In this document: positions 28,945 to 38,476 of the stretch, piece after piece
How positions within the stretch are numbered: the first letter of the stretch is position 1
Layout: every line of letters begins with the position of its first letter
Assembly (NCBI GenBank): GCA_001839685.1
Contig: MLAK01000057.1
Coordinates: 7,724 to 71,723, forward strand
Length of the DNA: 64,000 nt
Direction of reading: 5' to 3'
Source of the DNA: Tritrichomonas foetus
Lineage: Eukaryota; Parabasalia; Tritrichomonadida; Tritrichomonadidae
Translations under genes and position numbers: made by a program
Notes under the pieces: model-generated
Database searches by the model: none
Seen by the model: only the letters and a program-made list of their open reading frames with translations
What the model was told of the DNA's origin: nothing

Positions 28945-30841
28945 TACTTTTAATTATCACAAACAATACTGAATAATGGAATAAGTAAAATTCAATATTA
29001 GAATTCTAACTTTTTGAATACGTATTCAATTCTTCTAAAAAAANAACATCATTTTTGAAAATTCGCTTTATTGTTAAAATAATATTACTATGTTATTAGC
29101 TTTATAATATGAATATAAAAAATAAATTAATTTTTTAAAAAACTCTAGTGGAGCTTTCTGAAAAACACTTTTTACAATTTCAATTTTTCGAATAAAAAAG
29201 GGCTTTTTTCGAAAATGCTTGGTAGAAATTCCTTAAAAATAGCATATTTATTCTAGTGAAAGTTACCTGCACATCATATAAAAAAATGAGATCAATCTTG
29301 GGTCAAAAGGCGATCTTTATACGATGTTTTGGCAAACTTTCACATCGCTAAAAATCTGAAGCAGATTTGAATCAGAAGGTATTATTACATAGCTAAATAC
29401 TTATCAATATTACATATATTTATACCTATTCATTCATTCTTACAACAATTCTGCATGCCTCTCTCTAAATATTTCCTTGAAATGAACACTTGGAGATTGA
29501 GAAGCCTGCTTTGGATTTCACCATATTTCTCAATTTATTTGACCCAAAACTGCCAAGGTATTTGTATGTGTACCATAAAAAAGTGATCAATTAATCATTC
29601 AAAAGAATCTGGGAAATTTATAAAATTATCCACATCATTGATTTATAATTTCGACAGTTTAAATGTTAAGGACGATGAATTGCCATTCCGGATAGAATAC
29701 AGATATCAAATTTAGATATTGTAAAGTAATTACAAGTAAAGTCAAATGATGATGTAGAATCATTGATAACAGAGATTTCTTCATCTTTAAATGGTTTATT
29801 TTATCTCTTTTGAAAAGTGAAAAACTATGAATTCAAATTTGAATTATCTTTTTTTTCCCTTACCCTCATTCTCAGTGATGCTACAATCATTTTTACCCAT
29901 ACATTAACTACATGATTAGTGATAACACACCAAAGCCTCCTCTAAAGGACTAATGAGTTGAAGGGATCGAATATTAAATTTATTGGTCTAAAATCTAATT
30001 ATAATTCTTGATTTGACGAACTGTCACTTTTTGAACAACAATTAGTTATGTATGATGAATTGTTTTAATTCTATTTTGAATAATAATTTTATTGATTATC
30101 TCTTTGTTTTTGACTAGAGTTTCCCAAATCATCTTTGAAAATCTATTAGAAAAAGTTCACCAATTTAGAGATATTTCTTAAGAAAAATTATTATTTTCAA
30201 AGAAAATAAATTTATTCATCATGAATCATGATTCTTAATACAGAAACTCTGCTTTAAACTCTTTTCATGATATCACTATTTGAAGTAGATGAATTCTATT
30301 TCCTTTTTTATTGATATGACAGAAATTATTGTATCCCAATTCGTTTTTATCATCTGAATTTTTCTATACATTGTTCGATTAATTTTGAAAGGATGGAGAT
30401 TTAGTCCTATTCAAAAAAAATATACGAGATATTTAATATTTGAGAGATTCCTTGCATTTCTAATTATTGAATCCCCTCATTCAAAAATACATTATTCAAT
30501 TGAACGACCAGAACGATGAGATTTACATATATCAAAAAGTTCCCTTTCACAATTTGATAAAATATCATTATCTCTATTATTCGCACTAATACATCGAAAA
30601 TATTTTTTTCAAATTCCTTTTATCTCTAATTTCATAATAATCACAATAAAAATACGCATTTTTCCAGATTCACTTTCAGATAAACAACATTTCAACGCTA
30701 AAATTGATACAAAAGATATTCACAAAATAAAGTGCATTAGATAATTGTTTCATAGAATAATTGTGAACAAAATTGAGTAAATGCATAGAAAAAAAAAATG
30801 CAAGTGTTTATTTCATTTTTTAGTTTACTCGTTTAATAGAT
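28945..30841. other. long intergenic region with ambiguous base, relic repeat
   Basis: About 1.9 kb without a convincing gene. There is an ambiguous base (N) at 29044. A 21-nt exact repeat of part of the USP remnant lies at 29303-29323, so this may be a second, more eroded copy of a related sequence. Short protein-like stretches near 29480-29570 and 29730-29800 are broken by stops. The end contains the promoter region of the methionine gamma-lyase gene. Confidence 0.5.
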
Positions 30842-32032
30842 ATGAGTCACGAAATGTTAAGTATTGAAACACAAGTCATTCATGCAAATCCGCAGAAGGA
30901 TCAATTTGGTGCAGTTGTTCCACCAGTTTACCAAACATCAACATTTGTATTCGATTCTGCTGAGCAAGGCGGCCGTCGCTTCGCTGGAGAAGAGAGCGGT
31001 TACATATACACAAGATTAGGCAACCCAACCACATGCAATTTAGAGGGCAAATTGGCCCAGCTCGAAGGATGTGAAAGTGCTGCATGCACATCGAGTGGAA
31101 TGGGCGCAATTGCATCGACCGTTTTGACAGTTCTAAAGACAGGCGATCACTTAATAAGTGATGACACACTTTATGGCTGCACACATTCACTTTTTGAGCA
31201 TCAGCTCAGAAAATTCGGAATTGAAGTCGATTTCATCGATACATCGATCCCAGGAAATGTGAAAAAGCATCTCAAGCCAAACACACGTGTTGTTTATTTT
31301 GAAACTCCTGCAAATCCAACAATGAAAATTGTTGATATTCAACAAGTTTCAACTGAGGCACACTCACAAGAAAACGTCTTAGTAATTGTTGATAACACCT
31401 TCAGTTCACCAATAATCACTCGTCCTGTTGAATTTGGAGCTGATATTGTTGTGCACTCAATGACCAAATATATAAACGGTCACACAGATGTTGTTGGTGG
31501 TGTCATTTGTGGAAAAAGTAAAATCATCAATCAAATCAAAATGGAGGGCATCAAAGATATCACCGGTTCTGTTTTATCTCCACATGATGCATTTTTAGTC
31601 ATTCGCGGATTGATGACACTTGATCTTCGCGTGAAGAAGGCTTCGGAGAATGCAATGAAGATGGCGGAGTTCCTTGAAAATCATCCAGCCATCGATCATG
31701 TTTATTATCCAGGTCTTGAGTCACACAAAGGCTACGAAATTGCGAAGAAACAAATGACGTCATTTGGATCAATGATCACTTTCGAATTGAAAGGTGGAAT
31801 TGAAGCAGGAAAGAAACTTTTGAATAATTTGAAGTTGATGGTTCTCGCTGTTTCCCTTGGTGGCTGTGAAACACTCATTCAGCATCCTGCATCAATGACT
31901 CATGCTTGCGTGCCAAAAGATGAAAGGGAAGCTGCAGGAATTACAGACGGAATGATCAGACTTTCTGTTGGAATTGAATCACCAGATGACCTCATTGCTG
32001 ATATTAAGCAGGCACTTGATCTTCTCCTTTAA
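30842..32032 (+). CDS. MGL: methionine gamma-lyase
   Basis: The 396-aa enzyme belongs to the Cys/Met metabolism PLP family (fold type I) and breaks methionine or homocysteine into alpha-keto acid, ammonia and a thiol. The start region has IHANPQKDQFGA, close to the Trichomonas vaginalis enzymes, then YTRLGNPT (about 56-63). Lys209 in HSMTKY is the PLP lysine. Cys113 in LYGCTH is the position that marks true methionine gamma-lyases. The C-terminus has SLGGCETLIQHPASMTH and IRLSVGIE. Length matches the family. The family is reported as laterally acquired from bacteria and is absent from mammals. Codon choice is biased and GC-richer than in most neighbours, indicating strong expression. The ATG at 30842 is unambiguous. 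Confidence 0.97.
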   Translation: MSHEMLSIETQVIHANPQKDQFGAVVPPVYQTSTFVFDSAEQGGRRFAGEESGYIYTRLGNPTTCNLEGKLAQLEGCESAACTSSGMGAIASTVLTVLKTGDHLISDDTLYGCTHSLFEHQLRKFGIEVDFIDTSIPGNVKKHLKPNTRVVYFETPANPTMKIVDIQQVSTEAHSQENVLVIVDNTFSSPIITRPVEFGADIVVHSMTKYINGHTDVVGGVICGKSKIINQIKMEGIKDITGSVLSPHDAFLVIRGLMTLDLRVKKASENAMKMAEFLENHPAIDHVYYPGLESHKGYEIAKKQMTSFGSMITFELKGGIEAGKKLLNNLKLMVLAVSLGGCETLIQHPASMTHACVPKDEREAAGITDGMIRLSVGIESPDDLIADIKQALDLLL

Positions 32033-33509
32033 GGAAAAGAATATTATTTTTTTTTAAAGTAAAAATCTATTTCCTGACTTTTTTTTTTTTTCGTTTTTAT
32101 TAAATAATTCACTAAGTGATTTATTCCAATGCATATCAATTATGAGAATTTTGGAAATTCATTTTAAGAATTGATTTAAAAATATATTAACAATGATTCG
32201 ACGATGCCATATTTTCAAGAAATATTAAAATTCTCTTAAATTATGCAATTTGCAATAAATAATGTGTATAATAATATTAAAACCAAATATAAATATGATT
32301 AAAAATTACAAAGATATCTATATTCTATTATCGGGCAACTTTTTGAATAAATTTTCAATTCAAATAAATATTATTTGAAACACGAATATTTTGATTATTA
32401 TTGTTTAACTTTGAGAAATATTCTGTATTTATACTTTAATATACTTATATATTAACATATTAAAATATGAAAAGTTATATACATTCTGCCTAAAGAAATC
32501 CTGTTTTAGGTAATGTTGTCATTGTTGTTGTTGAAAGGTTTATATTTTCAAAAATTGTCTTAATAATCATAAACTAAAGTAATTTAATGATCTCTTTGAA
32601 AAAAGCAGCAATATGGTGATTTTCAAAATAATTTAGCAAATAATTTCGAATAACCTGATGAAAAGAGCAGATGAAAGGACAAATAACAACTTTATTCACT
32701 TTACTCGATTCAACAGAAATGAATCAGACTTTGCATATTTTTTTATAGTCTTTCATTATTCGTTTCTGAAGTTGAACATCATAAATCACTACTAAATAAA
32801 AGCCATTTACTTCACGATTATTATGTCTTCTGGAAGAATTCAGAAATCGATTCATATTGAATGAATTGATATTTTTACTTTTAATTCTTAAATCATTTCC
32901 GTTGAAGTTTGCATTTTCAAGAAATGAGATACTGCCACATACGAATTAGTGATCTAGAATCGATAGAATCAAATTTGAATGAACTCATTATGTTCAATTG
33001 AATTTATTCAATGAATATATTCGTCAGAGAATTTTTTCAAAGCAGAACAACATCAAATACATTCTGATTCTGCTTTTGATAGATTAATTGAAATTTTCAA
33101 AACACATTCAATATATAATTCATTTTGAGTCATTTAATGAAATGCTATTTGTTGACTAAAATGCCAACTTTTGATTGCAATATCCATGTATTAAATCATT
33201 TAAAATAAACCATTAAGGATGAATTATTAAATGAAATAATCAAAATAAATCATTGGTTTATCTTTCAAAAATCAAAAGAAAAAGATTGGATTTGAAAAAT
33301 TGTGATTCATTTTTCAGAAAGTAAATATATTGTTCAAAATTCAATGAATGCTCAAACGTAATTGAGAAAGAATAAAATGGTTAAAAAGTTCCACACTCAA
33401 ACAAAATTGAGAAAAGAATTTCTGATTGAGGTGAAATTGCCTTTTTTGACCAAACATGATTCACAAACGCTACTTCACACTTTACCAACATCTTCATCTT
33501 ATTCTCACA
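32033..33509. other. intergenic, AT-rich, nothing firm
   Basis: About 1.4 kb of AT-rich DNA with stops in all frames. A TTAAAAAGTTCC box at 33377 and CCTTTTTTGACC near 33440 precede the PPP-like gene and may form its promoter. Confidence 0.4.
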
Positions 33510-34652
33510 ATGCCGCCTTCAGAAGTCGATCAGCTTGGCCGAAAGCATTCCATCCCAAAATTGCGTGAAGATGAAATCGCCCAACTTTGCCACGAATTTA
33601 TCGAAAATATGAGTGATTCTCCAGCTGTTATCGAAATCAATGTTGATGGAAATGACGCCAATTCTCACAGCAATCAACATGCCACTTCAGCCGGCCAATC
33701 TTTCGACGATAAACAATCAATCGAAAACGATTCAAAACCGTCCAAAGAAAATGACCAAAAAGAAAGCAACAGTCAGCAGCAATACGCCAAATATGGAAAT
33801 TTGCCAAGTGTTCAGAAAATTAATGATTTGATTATTGTTGGTGATATTCGAGGAAACTTTCATAGCTTGATTCAAATATTTTCAATATTTGGACCACCCC
33901 CGTATATGCGTTACTTATTTATTGGTGACTTGATTGACGGCGGAAATTTCTCTCTTGAAGTTTTATCACTGCTCTTTATTTTAAAGTGTATGTTTCATGA
34001 TTATGTTTATATTTTGAGAGGATCTTGCGAGCAGCATCCTTGTCAGACTACTCGCTGTTTTCAAGATGAAATATACACAACATACAAAACCAAAAAGCTT
34101 GTTCCTGAATTCTTGGAAGCTTTTCGGTACTTGCCAATTGGGGCACTTTTGAGCAATGGTGTTTATGTCACCCATCTCCAAAATTTGAATGAGTTTCATG
34201 ATGTTCAAAAATTAATGAACACTAATCTGCCAATCGAGATAGAACCATATGCGTTTAATGTTGATTCACAAATTCGAGAGGTAAAAATAATTGATCATGA
34301 TCAGCTGAGTTTATTTGCCGAAGAATTCGGCTTCACTGGATTAATTTTAGGCGGAAGCCGACGAAAATTCCAAGCAATTTTTATAAATGCTGATCAAACA
34401 CAATTTTTCATTTCAGCAAGCGAACCAAACTGTGAAGGTGCTGTTTTGAAGGTTTATGATGAAATAATTGAACCAATCAAGTTCATTAACCCACCAACAA
34501 TTCCTCGAGAACTGGCGATTATCGCAGATGTTAATCAGGAGAAAAATAGTTGTTATAATATAAGTAGTGCTTTAGGAAGACGAAAAATACACACTGTAAA
34601 ACGCATATGGAATTTTTCGCAAATCACCAATTCTATTCTAAATTCATCATGA
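33510..34652 (+). CDS. PPP-fold protein with lost catalytic residues (pseudophosphatase)
   Basis: A 380-aa protein shaped like PP1/PP2A catalytic subunits. An N-terminal helix region (DQLGRK...EIAQLCHEF) is followed by a low-complexity insert (about 45-92). The three metal motifs are then altered. GDxHG is GDIRGN (111-116), so the His is lost. GDxxDRG is GDLIDGG (139-145), so the Arg is lost. RGNHE is RGSCEQ (170-175), so Asn and His are lost. The rest keeps the fold, for example YLPIGALLSNGVYVTH (family LPIAAIV....F..HGG). Dephosphorylation is therefore unlikely; a binding or scaffold role is the inference. An in-frame ATG at 33456 would add 18 residues. The start at 33510 fits the family N-terminus better. 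Confidence 0.85.
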   Translation: MPPSEVDQLGRKHSIPKLREDEIAQLCHEFIENMSDSPAVIEINVDGNDANSHSNQHATSAGQSFDDKQSIENDSKPSKENDQKESNSQQQYAKYGNLPSVQKINDLIIVGDIRGNFHSLIQIFSIFGPPPYMRYLFIGDLIDGGNFSLEVLSLLFILKCMFHDYVYILRGSCEQHPCQTTRCFQDEIYTTYKTKKLVPEFLEAFRYLPIGALLSNGVYVTHLQNLNEFHDVQKLMNTNLPIEIEPYAFNVDSQIREVKIIDHDQLSLFAEEFGFTGLILGGSRRKFQAIFINADQTQFFISASEPNCEGAVLKVYDEIIEPIKFINPPTIPRELAIIADVNQEKNSCYNISSALGRRKIHTVKRIWNFSQITNSILNSS

Positions 34653-34863
34653 TTACCAAACAATGAGAAGACCATATATTGATTCATATATCAATGTATG
34701 TTTTATGTTTTATGTTCATTTTATACTTTCTTCTTCTTTGAATATTTGCATAAAGCGATTTGAGTAAAATTATATTATTTAGACATTCCAGATGAAAAAA
34801 TTTGTGTTTCTAGATAAGTTTTTCTTCGCTACTTAAATAACTATGTTATTTTCATTTTCCTTT

Positions 34864-35037
34864 TTATTTTCTCATTTGTTCATTAACAATTCTCATTTGT
34901 TCATTAACAATTCTCATTTGTTCATTATCTGGAAGAAGCCGATGAGTAATTTTATTTTTCTGCGAAAAGCTGATGAAGTATTCAATAGTGCTTTCTGGAA
35001 CGAAATCTCTCCAATCCACATGAGGAACAGATATTAG
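34864..35037 (-). pseudogene. possible small coding remnant
   Basis: The minus strand reads through 58 codons (SVPHVDWRDFVPES, then a helix and three NEQMRIV repeats), bounded upstream by a stop and without an ATG at its start. The 21-bp tandem repeat lies inside and is in frame. The sequence TCTGTTCCTCATGT in it recurs inverted at 35162-35175, where it again reads ISVPHV. This may be a relic of a repeated gene; no family recognised. Confidence 0.25.
34870..34928. repeat. 21-bp tandem repeat, nearly three units
   Basis: Units of TCTCATTTGTTCATTAACAA plus T at 34870-34890 and 34891-34911, and a partial third unit to 34928. Confidence 0.95.
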
Positions 35038-35680
35038 TCATTTTTCTTTCTAAATTTCATTTATTATGATAATAACACACTGTATCAATTTAATGTTATT
35101 TCAACCAAAATTTACAGTGAATAAACTGTTATCACACTGGCTTTCAATGGAAATATATATTTCTGTTCCTCATGTTCTTGGTATTAAAAATTCTAATTTA
35201 GAATGCAGGTTTAGAAAAAAGGAGAATTTGATCTCAAATATATTAACTTACTAAAAATTTTATCCAAATTCAGATGTGCTAATCACAACGGATTACTTAT
35301 AATATCAGGTTCCAATTATAATCTAATAAATTTATCATATTCCTGTTTATTTACAGTTATCATTCATATTATTAAATCTGGTTTCAATTATATTAAACTT
35401 TTTAAAAGCAAATCCATACAACCAAGCTTTCTACATCTTGGAAGGTTTTTGGTCTTAATACGGATGTATAATAGATTGATGTGAAATTCCTGCTAGTGTT
35501 CAATCATAAAATTATAATTCTTTCATATTGATGATTTTGGATTTCACAAGCTCCCCAAAGTCCCTAAAAACTGCCATCTTCGGTCAAAAATTTGGTCTTT
35601 ATTACGATCCTTTGTGTGAATTCTAAAGAACCGAAAATTCGGACGATATCTAATTTGATAATATTTGAAAGAAATAACCC

Positions 35681-35694
35681 TTGAAAAAAGTTTA
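35681..35694 (+). promoter_or_regulatory. AAAAAGTTT box before tetraspanin-like gene
   Basis: TTGAAAAAAGTTTA ends 17 nt before the ATG at 35712 and is followed by TTCATATCA, an initiator-like TCA. Function inferred. Confidence 0.45.
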
Positions 35695-35711
35695 ATATTC
35701 ATATCACCAAA

Positions 35712-36347
35712 ATGGGCTGTGCTAAATGCTGCACTGGAATGTGCTTTATGATGCTCACATTATGTACATTAGGCGTCACTTTAGCAATATTAATCTTTGC
35801 TACAATCATTTATTCGAAAATTAGAACAGTTAATGAAACATTATTCATTGTTATCATTATTGCACTTTGTGTCACTGCTTTAATCTTTATATTTGGATTA
35901 TATGCATCATGTTGTGGCAAGAAATGTTCAAAAGGCGTTTTAAGCATGATTTATTTAATTTATGCAATTGCACTTGGAGCTTGTGGGGTATTGATTTTAA
36001 TTTATAAGAACAAACTTGTTGGTATGCTTGAAGATGTTTATAATAAAGGAAAATTGTCGTCAGATGATATAAGCTCAATTGAAGAATTCTTCAAATGCTC
36101 ATTTGAAAATAAAACTGAACTTGTTTTATTGAATGAAACAGACGATGGATGCTTTAACAAGTTTGAAGATTATGTTAAGAAGTATGGTTTGATAATCGGT
36201 ATTGTATTATTGGTTATTTTTGTATTATTGATGTTCGGTGTAATAATGTCATGTAGGCTCGCTTGTAAGAAAGAAGATATATCAAGTGGTTCCAAACAAG
36301 AACAAAATAATAGCCAAATCACTTCACCGTTAACGTATGGATGGTAA
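35712..36347 (+). CDS. tetraspanin-like four-span membrane protein
   Basis: The 211-aa protein has four hydrophobic spans at about residues 9-33, 42-64, 77-101 and 159-181, with both termini likely cytoplasmic. Span 1 begins after MGCAKCC, with juxtamembrane cysteines that may be palmitoylated; another cysteine group follows span 2 (SCCGKKC). The loop between spans 3 and 4 is about 57 residues with two Cys and potential N-glycosylation sites (NKT, NET). This topology matches tetraspanins, which trichomonads have in several copies and which organise surface membrane domains. The canonical CCG in the large loop is missing, so it could also be a tetraspanin-like family. The tail ends TYGW, a possible sorting signal. 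Confidence 0.7.
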   Translation: MGCAKCCTGMCFMMLTLCTLGVTLAILIFATIIYSKIRTVNETLFIVIIIALCVTALIFIFGLYASCCGKKCSKGVLSMIYLIYAIALGACGVLILIYKNKLVGMLEDVYNKGKLSSDDISSIEEFFKCSFENKTELVLLNETDDGCFNKFEDYVKKYGLIIGIVLLVIFVLLMFGVIMSCRLACKKEDISSGSKQEQNNSQITSPLTYGW

Positions 36348-36436
36348 ATCTCACCTTCTTTTAATTTTTTTCTGTAATTTTTTCTTCATTTTCCATGTAA
36401 ACAAACATTAAAATCATGAAAATTTGAGATAATAAC

Positions 36437-36469
36437 AACTTTTTGAATATTAATCTAAACTTTTTGAAT
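36437..36469 (+). promoter_or_regulatory. duplicated AACTTTTTGAAT promoter-like box
   Basis: Two identical 12-mers, AACTTTTTGAAT at 36437-36448 and 36458-36469, lie just before the ATG at 36494, with TCATT after the second. This is the clearest example of the window's recurrent box. Confidence 0.55.
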
Positions 36470-36493
36470 CTCATTAAAAGTGACATTTTTTTC

Positions 36494-37282
36494 ATGTTGA
36501 ATCAAGGTAACGATGATATTGAAACCAATAGTAACCAAAATAATCATCAAGAAATAAATAACAAAGAGAAGGATAATCAAGAGACTAATTATAAAAATGT
36601 AAATAGTGAAGAAATTAAAAATCAAGAAAATAATAATCAAGATACAAATACCACTAAAATAGAAAGGATTAATAAAATCTCAATTAGTCATAAAATAGCC
36701 AATTTTTTAAATATTTCTCAACAATTTGATGACACACCTGATTTCTTTGATTCTCTTCTTCCTCGAGCAAAAATTTACAAAGAACAAGAAACAATAAATA
36801 TTCCAAAAAGTTTCTCTATTTCATTCAATTCACCAATTGAAAAGCATAAAACTAAAGCGACTTTACAGAATATCAATCAAATAAAAATTAATAATGAATG
36901 CATCAAATCACCATTTCCACTTTTTGGCATCACATTCTTCGAAATTCCAAATCAAACTAACAATCAAAATGAAGGTCAAAAGAAAGAGAAGGAATTGTTT
37001 TTAATTGGAATTGGAAGGAAATTGAGATTGGCTGTTTTCGGAAAGAATCAAAATTCAAAATGGTGCTTTTTGACAGAAATTAAAGTGAATTTTCCTTTAC
37101 AGACGACAACAAAAAGATCGATGAAAGGAGCAGTTAAAGATTTTGACATAATATGCATTAACACAGAAAAAGACAAAGAAAATGTTTATTTTACCATCCA
37201 ATGCTCAACAAATGAAGTAACAGTTATTTACTATACACGTGAGCAATTATTTGAAGAAATTGAAAGACAAAGAAATCAATAA
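36494..37282 (+). CDS. Asn-rich protein, unknown function
   Basis: The 262-aa protein is not recognised. Residues 1-55 are an Asn/Glu/Gln/Lys low-complexity tract. A short conserved-looking block around DDTPDFFDSLLPRAKIY follows. The second half (about 150-255) looks like alternating beta strands, for example SPFPLFGITFFEIP, KELFLIGIGRKLRLAVFG and KWCFLTEIKV, so it may hold a small beta-rich domain such as WD/PH-like. The start at 36494 is the first ATG of the frame; upstream codons in frame are promoter box sequence. Downstream comes a minisatellite. Confidence 0.7.
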   Translation: MLNQGNDDIETNSNQNNHQEINNKEKDNQETNYKNVNSEEIKNQENNNQDTNTTKIERINKISISHKIANFLNISQQFDDTPDFFDSLLPRAKIYKEQETINIPKSFSISFNSPIEKHKTKATLQNINQIKINNECIKSPFPLFGITFFEIPNQTNNQNEGQKKEKELFLIGIGRKLRLAVFGKNQNSKWCFLTEIKVNFPLQTTTKRSMKGAVKDFDIICINTEKDKENVYFTIQCSTNEVTVIYYTREQLFEEIERQRNQ

Positions 37283-37734
37283 AATCTATAAAAATAAAAT
37301 TTGATGTTTGTTACACAATTCGATGTTTGTTGCACAGTTCGATGTTTGTTACATAATTCTATGTTTGTTGCATAATTTGATGTTTGTTACACAATTTGAT
37401 ATTTTATGAAATTTGATGTTTGTTACACAATTTGATATTTTATGAAATTTGATGTTTGTTACACAATTTGATGCTTGTTAAATAATTAGATATTTTATAA
37501 AATATTTGACATTTTTTTTTCTTGATTCTTTGCGTTTGATAATGAACACAATTTCAATTTTTTGCTTTTTTCTAATTTCTTTATAAGATACTCAAACATT
37601 TACCTTTTAATATAAACTTTTTTTCGCTTATGAATTAATTAACTCCATTTATCAAATGAAATGCTCTTTAAACATATACATAGTAAAGAAATGAAAATGC
37701 ATATTATGGAACAATAGACTATATTTAATAAACT
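37283..37734. repeat. minisatellite downstream of Asn-rich gene
   Basis: From about 37303 to 37500, units built on TTTGATGTTTGTTACACAA (about 19-20 bp) recur roughly eight times, some separated by ATTTTATGAAA. The remainder (37500-37734) is AT-rich spacer leading to the 3' end of the minus-strand CaaX gene. Confidence 0.9.
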
Positions 37735-38001
37735 TTAAATGAGAAGGCAACATTTTGATTGGTTGCTTGCTTCTTCTTGTTTCGCTGGCGTGTTGGGAAT
37801 ATCTGGGTCTTTGGTCTTGTCGATCGGTATCTCGTTTTCTTTTCCAACTACGATGGATCCTTCCGTATTTTCTTCGTCGTCATTTTTGTAGTGCACTTGT
37901 TTTTGGGCGTCAACAGTAATATTTGGCTTATCGTCGCTGTTCTCGGGGGATTCCGAAGAATCACCAATTGATAGTTCCGCTGCTTTGTCCGAATCACTCA
38001 T
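37735..38001 (-). CDS. small acidic protein with C-terminal CaaX-like box
   Basis: The 88-aa protein is acidic and Ser/Glu/Asp/Lys-rich, likely disordered, with no domain. Its last residues are KCCLLI. CLLI is a CaaX sequence and the preceding Cys could be palmitoylated, so membrane attachment by prenylation is predicted. Composition is much less AT-rich than the flanks, supporting a real gene. It has no GTPase fold, unlike most CaaX proteins of this kind. A small membrane-tethered disordered adaptor is the inference. The ATG at 37999-38001 is the only in-frame start. Confidence 0.7.
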   Translation of the reverse strand: MSDSDKAAELSIGDSSESPENSDDKPNITVDAQKQVHYKNDDEENTEGSIVVGKENEIPIDKTKDPDIPNTPAKQEEASNQSKCCLLI

Positions 38002-38476
38002 CTGCTGGAATTAATTAACGTTCTTTTCCACAGAAAAAATTCAATCTTACCTTCAAAAATTTCAGTGTGATTTTTCCATTATTCTCACTTTTTATGTGAA
38101 TAGATGGTCCATCATAATGAATTTATGTTACTTGTCTGTTTTTTTTACAAAAAGATATCATAAACAATTCAATTATTTGAAATTAAAGTTGTCTTAGACA
38201 TTTCTGGCCGAACTTCTGATAGTATCATAGTTTTCAATAATAAAACTAACCATGATACATACAGAAAATATATACATCCTAATGTAAATTTTCTTCACAC
38301 ACAAAAAGTGAAACTAAAATTTTAAAACTTGATGGCAAAATCGTCTCAAGGAAAAGTCATAGTTTAAATTTCGACATCGAATAAAGAGAAACTGAGGTCA
38401 GTTTGGAGCACCATAATAAAGAAATATAAAATAAATAAATAAATAAGAATAAGTAAATAATATTTCAGCATGCGCT
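38002..38476. other. intergenic, AT-rich, nothing recognised
   Basis: Spacer between the CaaX gene start and the 3' end of the protease gene. A sequence reading GGTAAGA on the minus strand near 38050 resembles a splice donor but has no trichomonad acceptor after it. Confidence 0.4.

Larger units (their letters stand above)
34653..35711. other. intergenic with 21-bp repeat and relic frames
   Basis: Contains a 21-bp tandem repeat (34870-34928), a possible minus-strand coding remnant (34864-35037) and two imperfect copies of a TTTGGTCTT-ATACG-like motif near 35445 and 35590. A TTGAAAAAAGTTTA box (35681-35694) leads the tetraspanin-like gene. Confidence 0.5.

Noticed and set aside
29044..29044. 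Ambiguous base N
   Set aside because: An assembly ambiguity, not a biological feature; noted only as a limit on reading this region.
38040..38060. GGTAAGA (minus) as an intron donor before the CaaX gene
   Set aside because: No branch-acceptor motif follows, and the downstream ORF starts with its own ATG.
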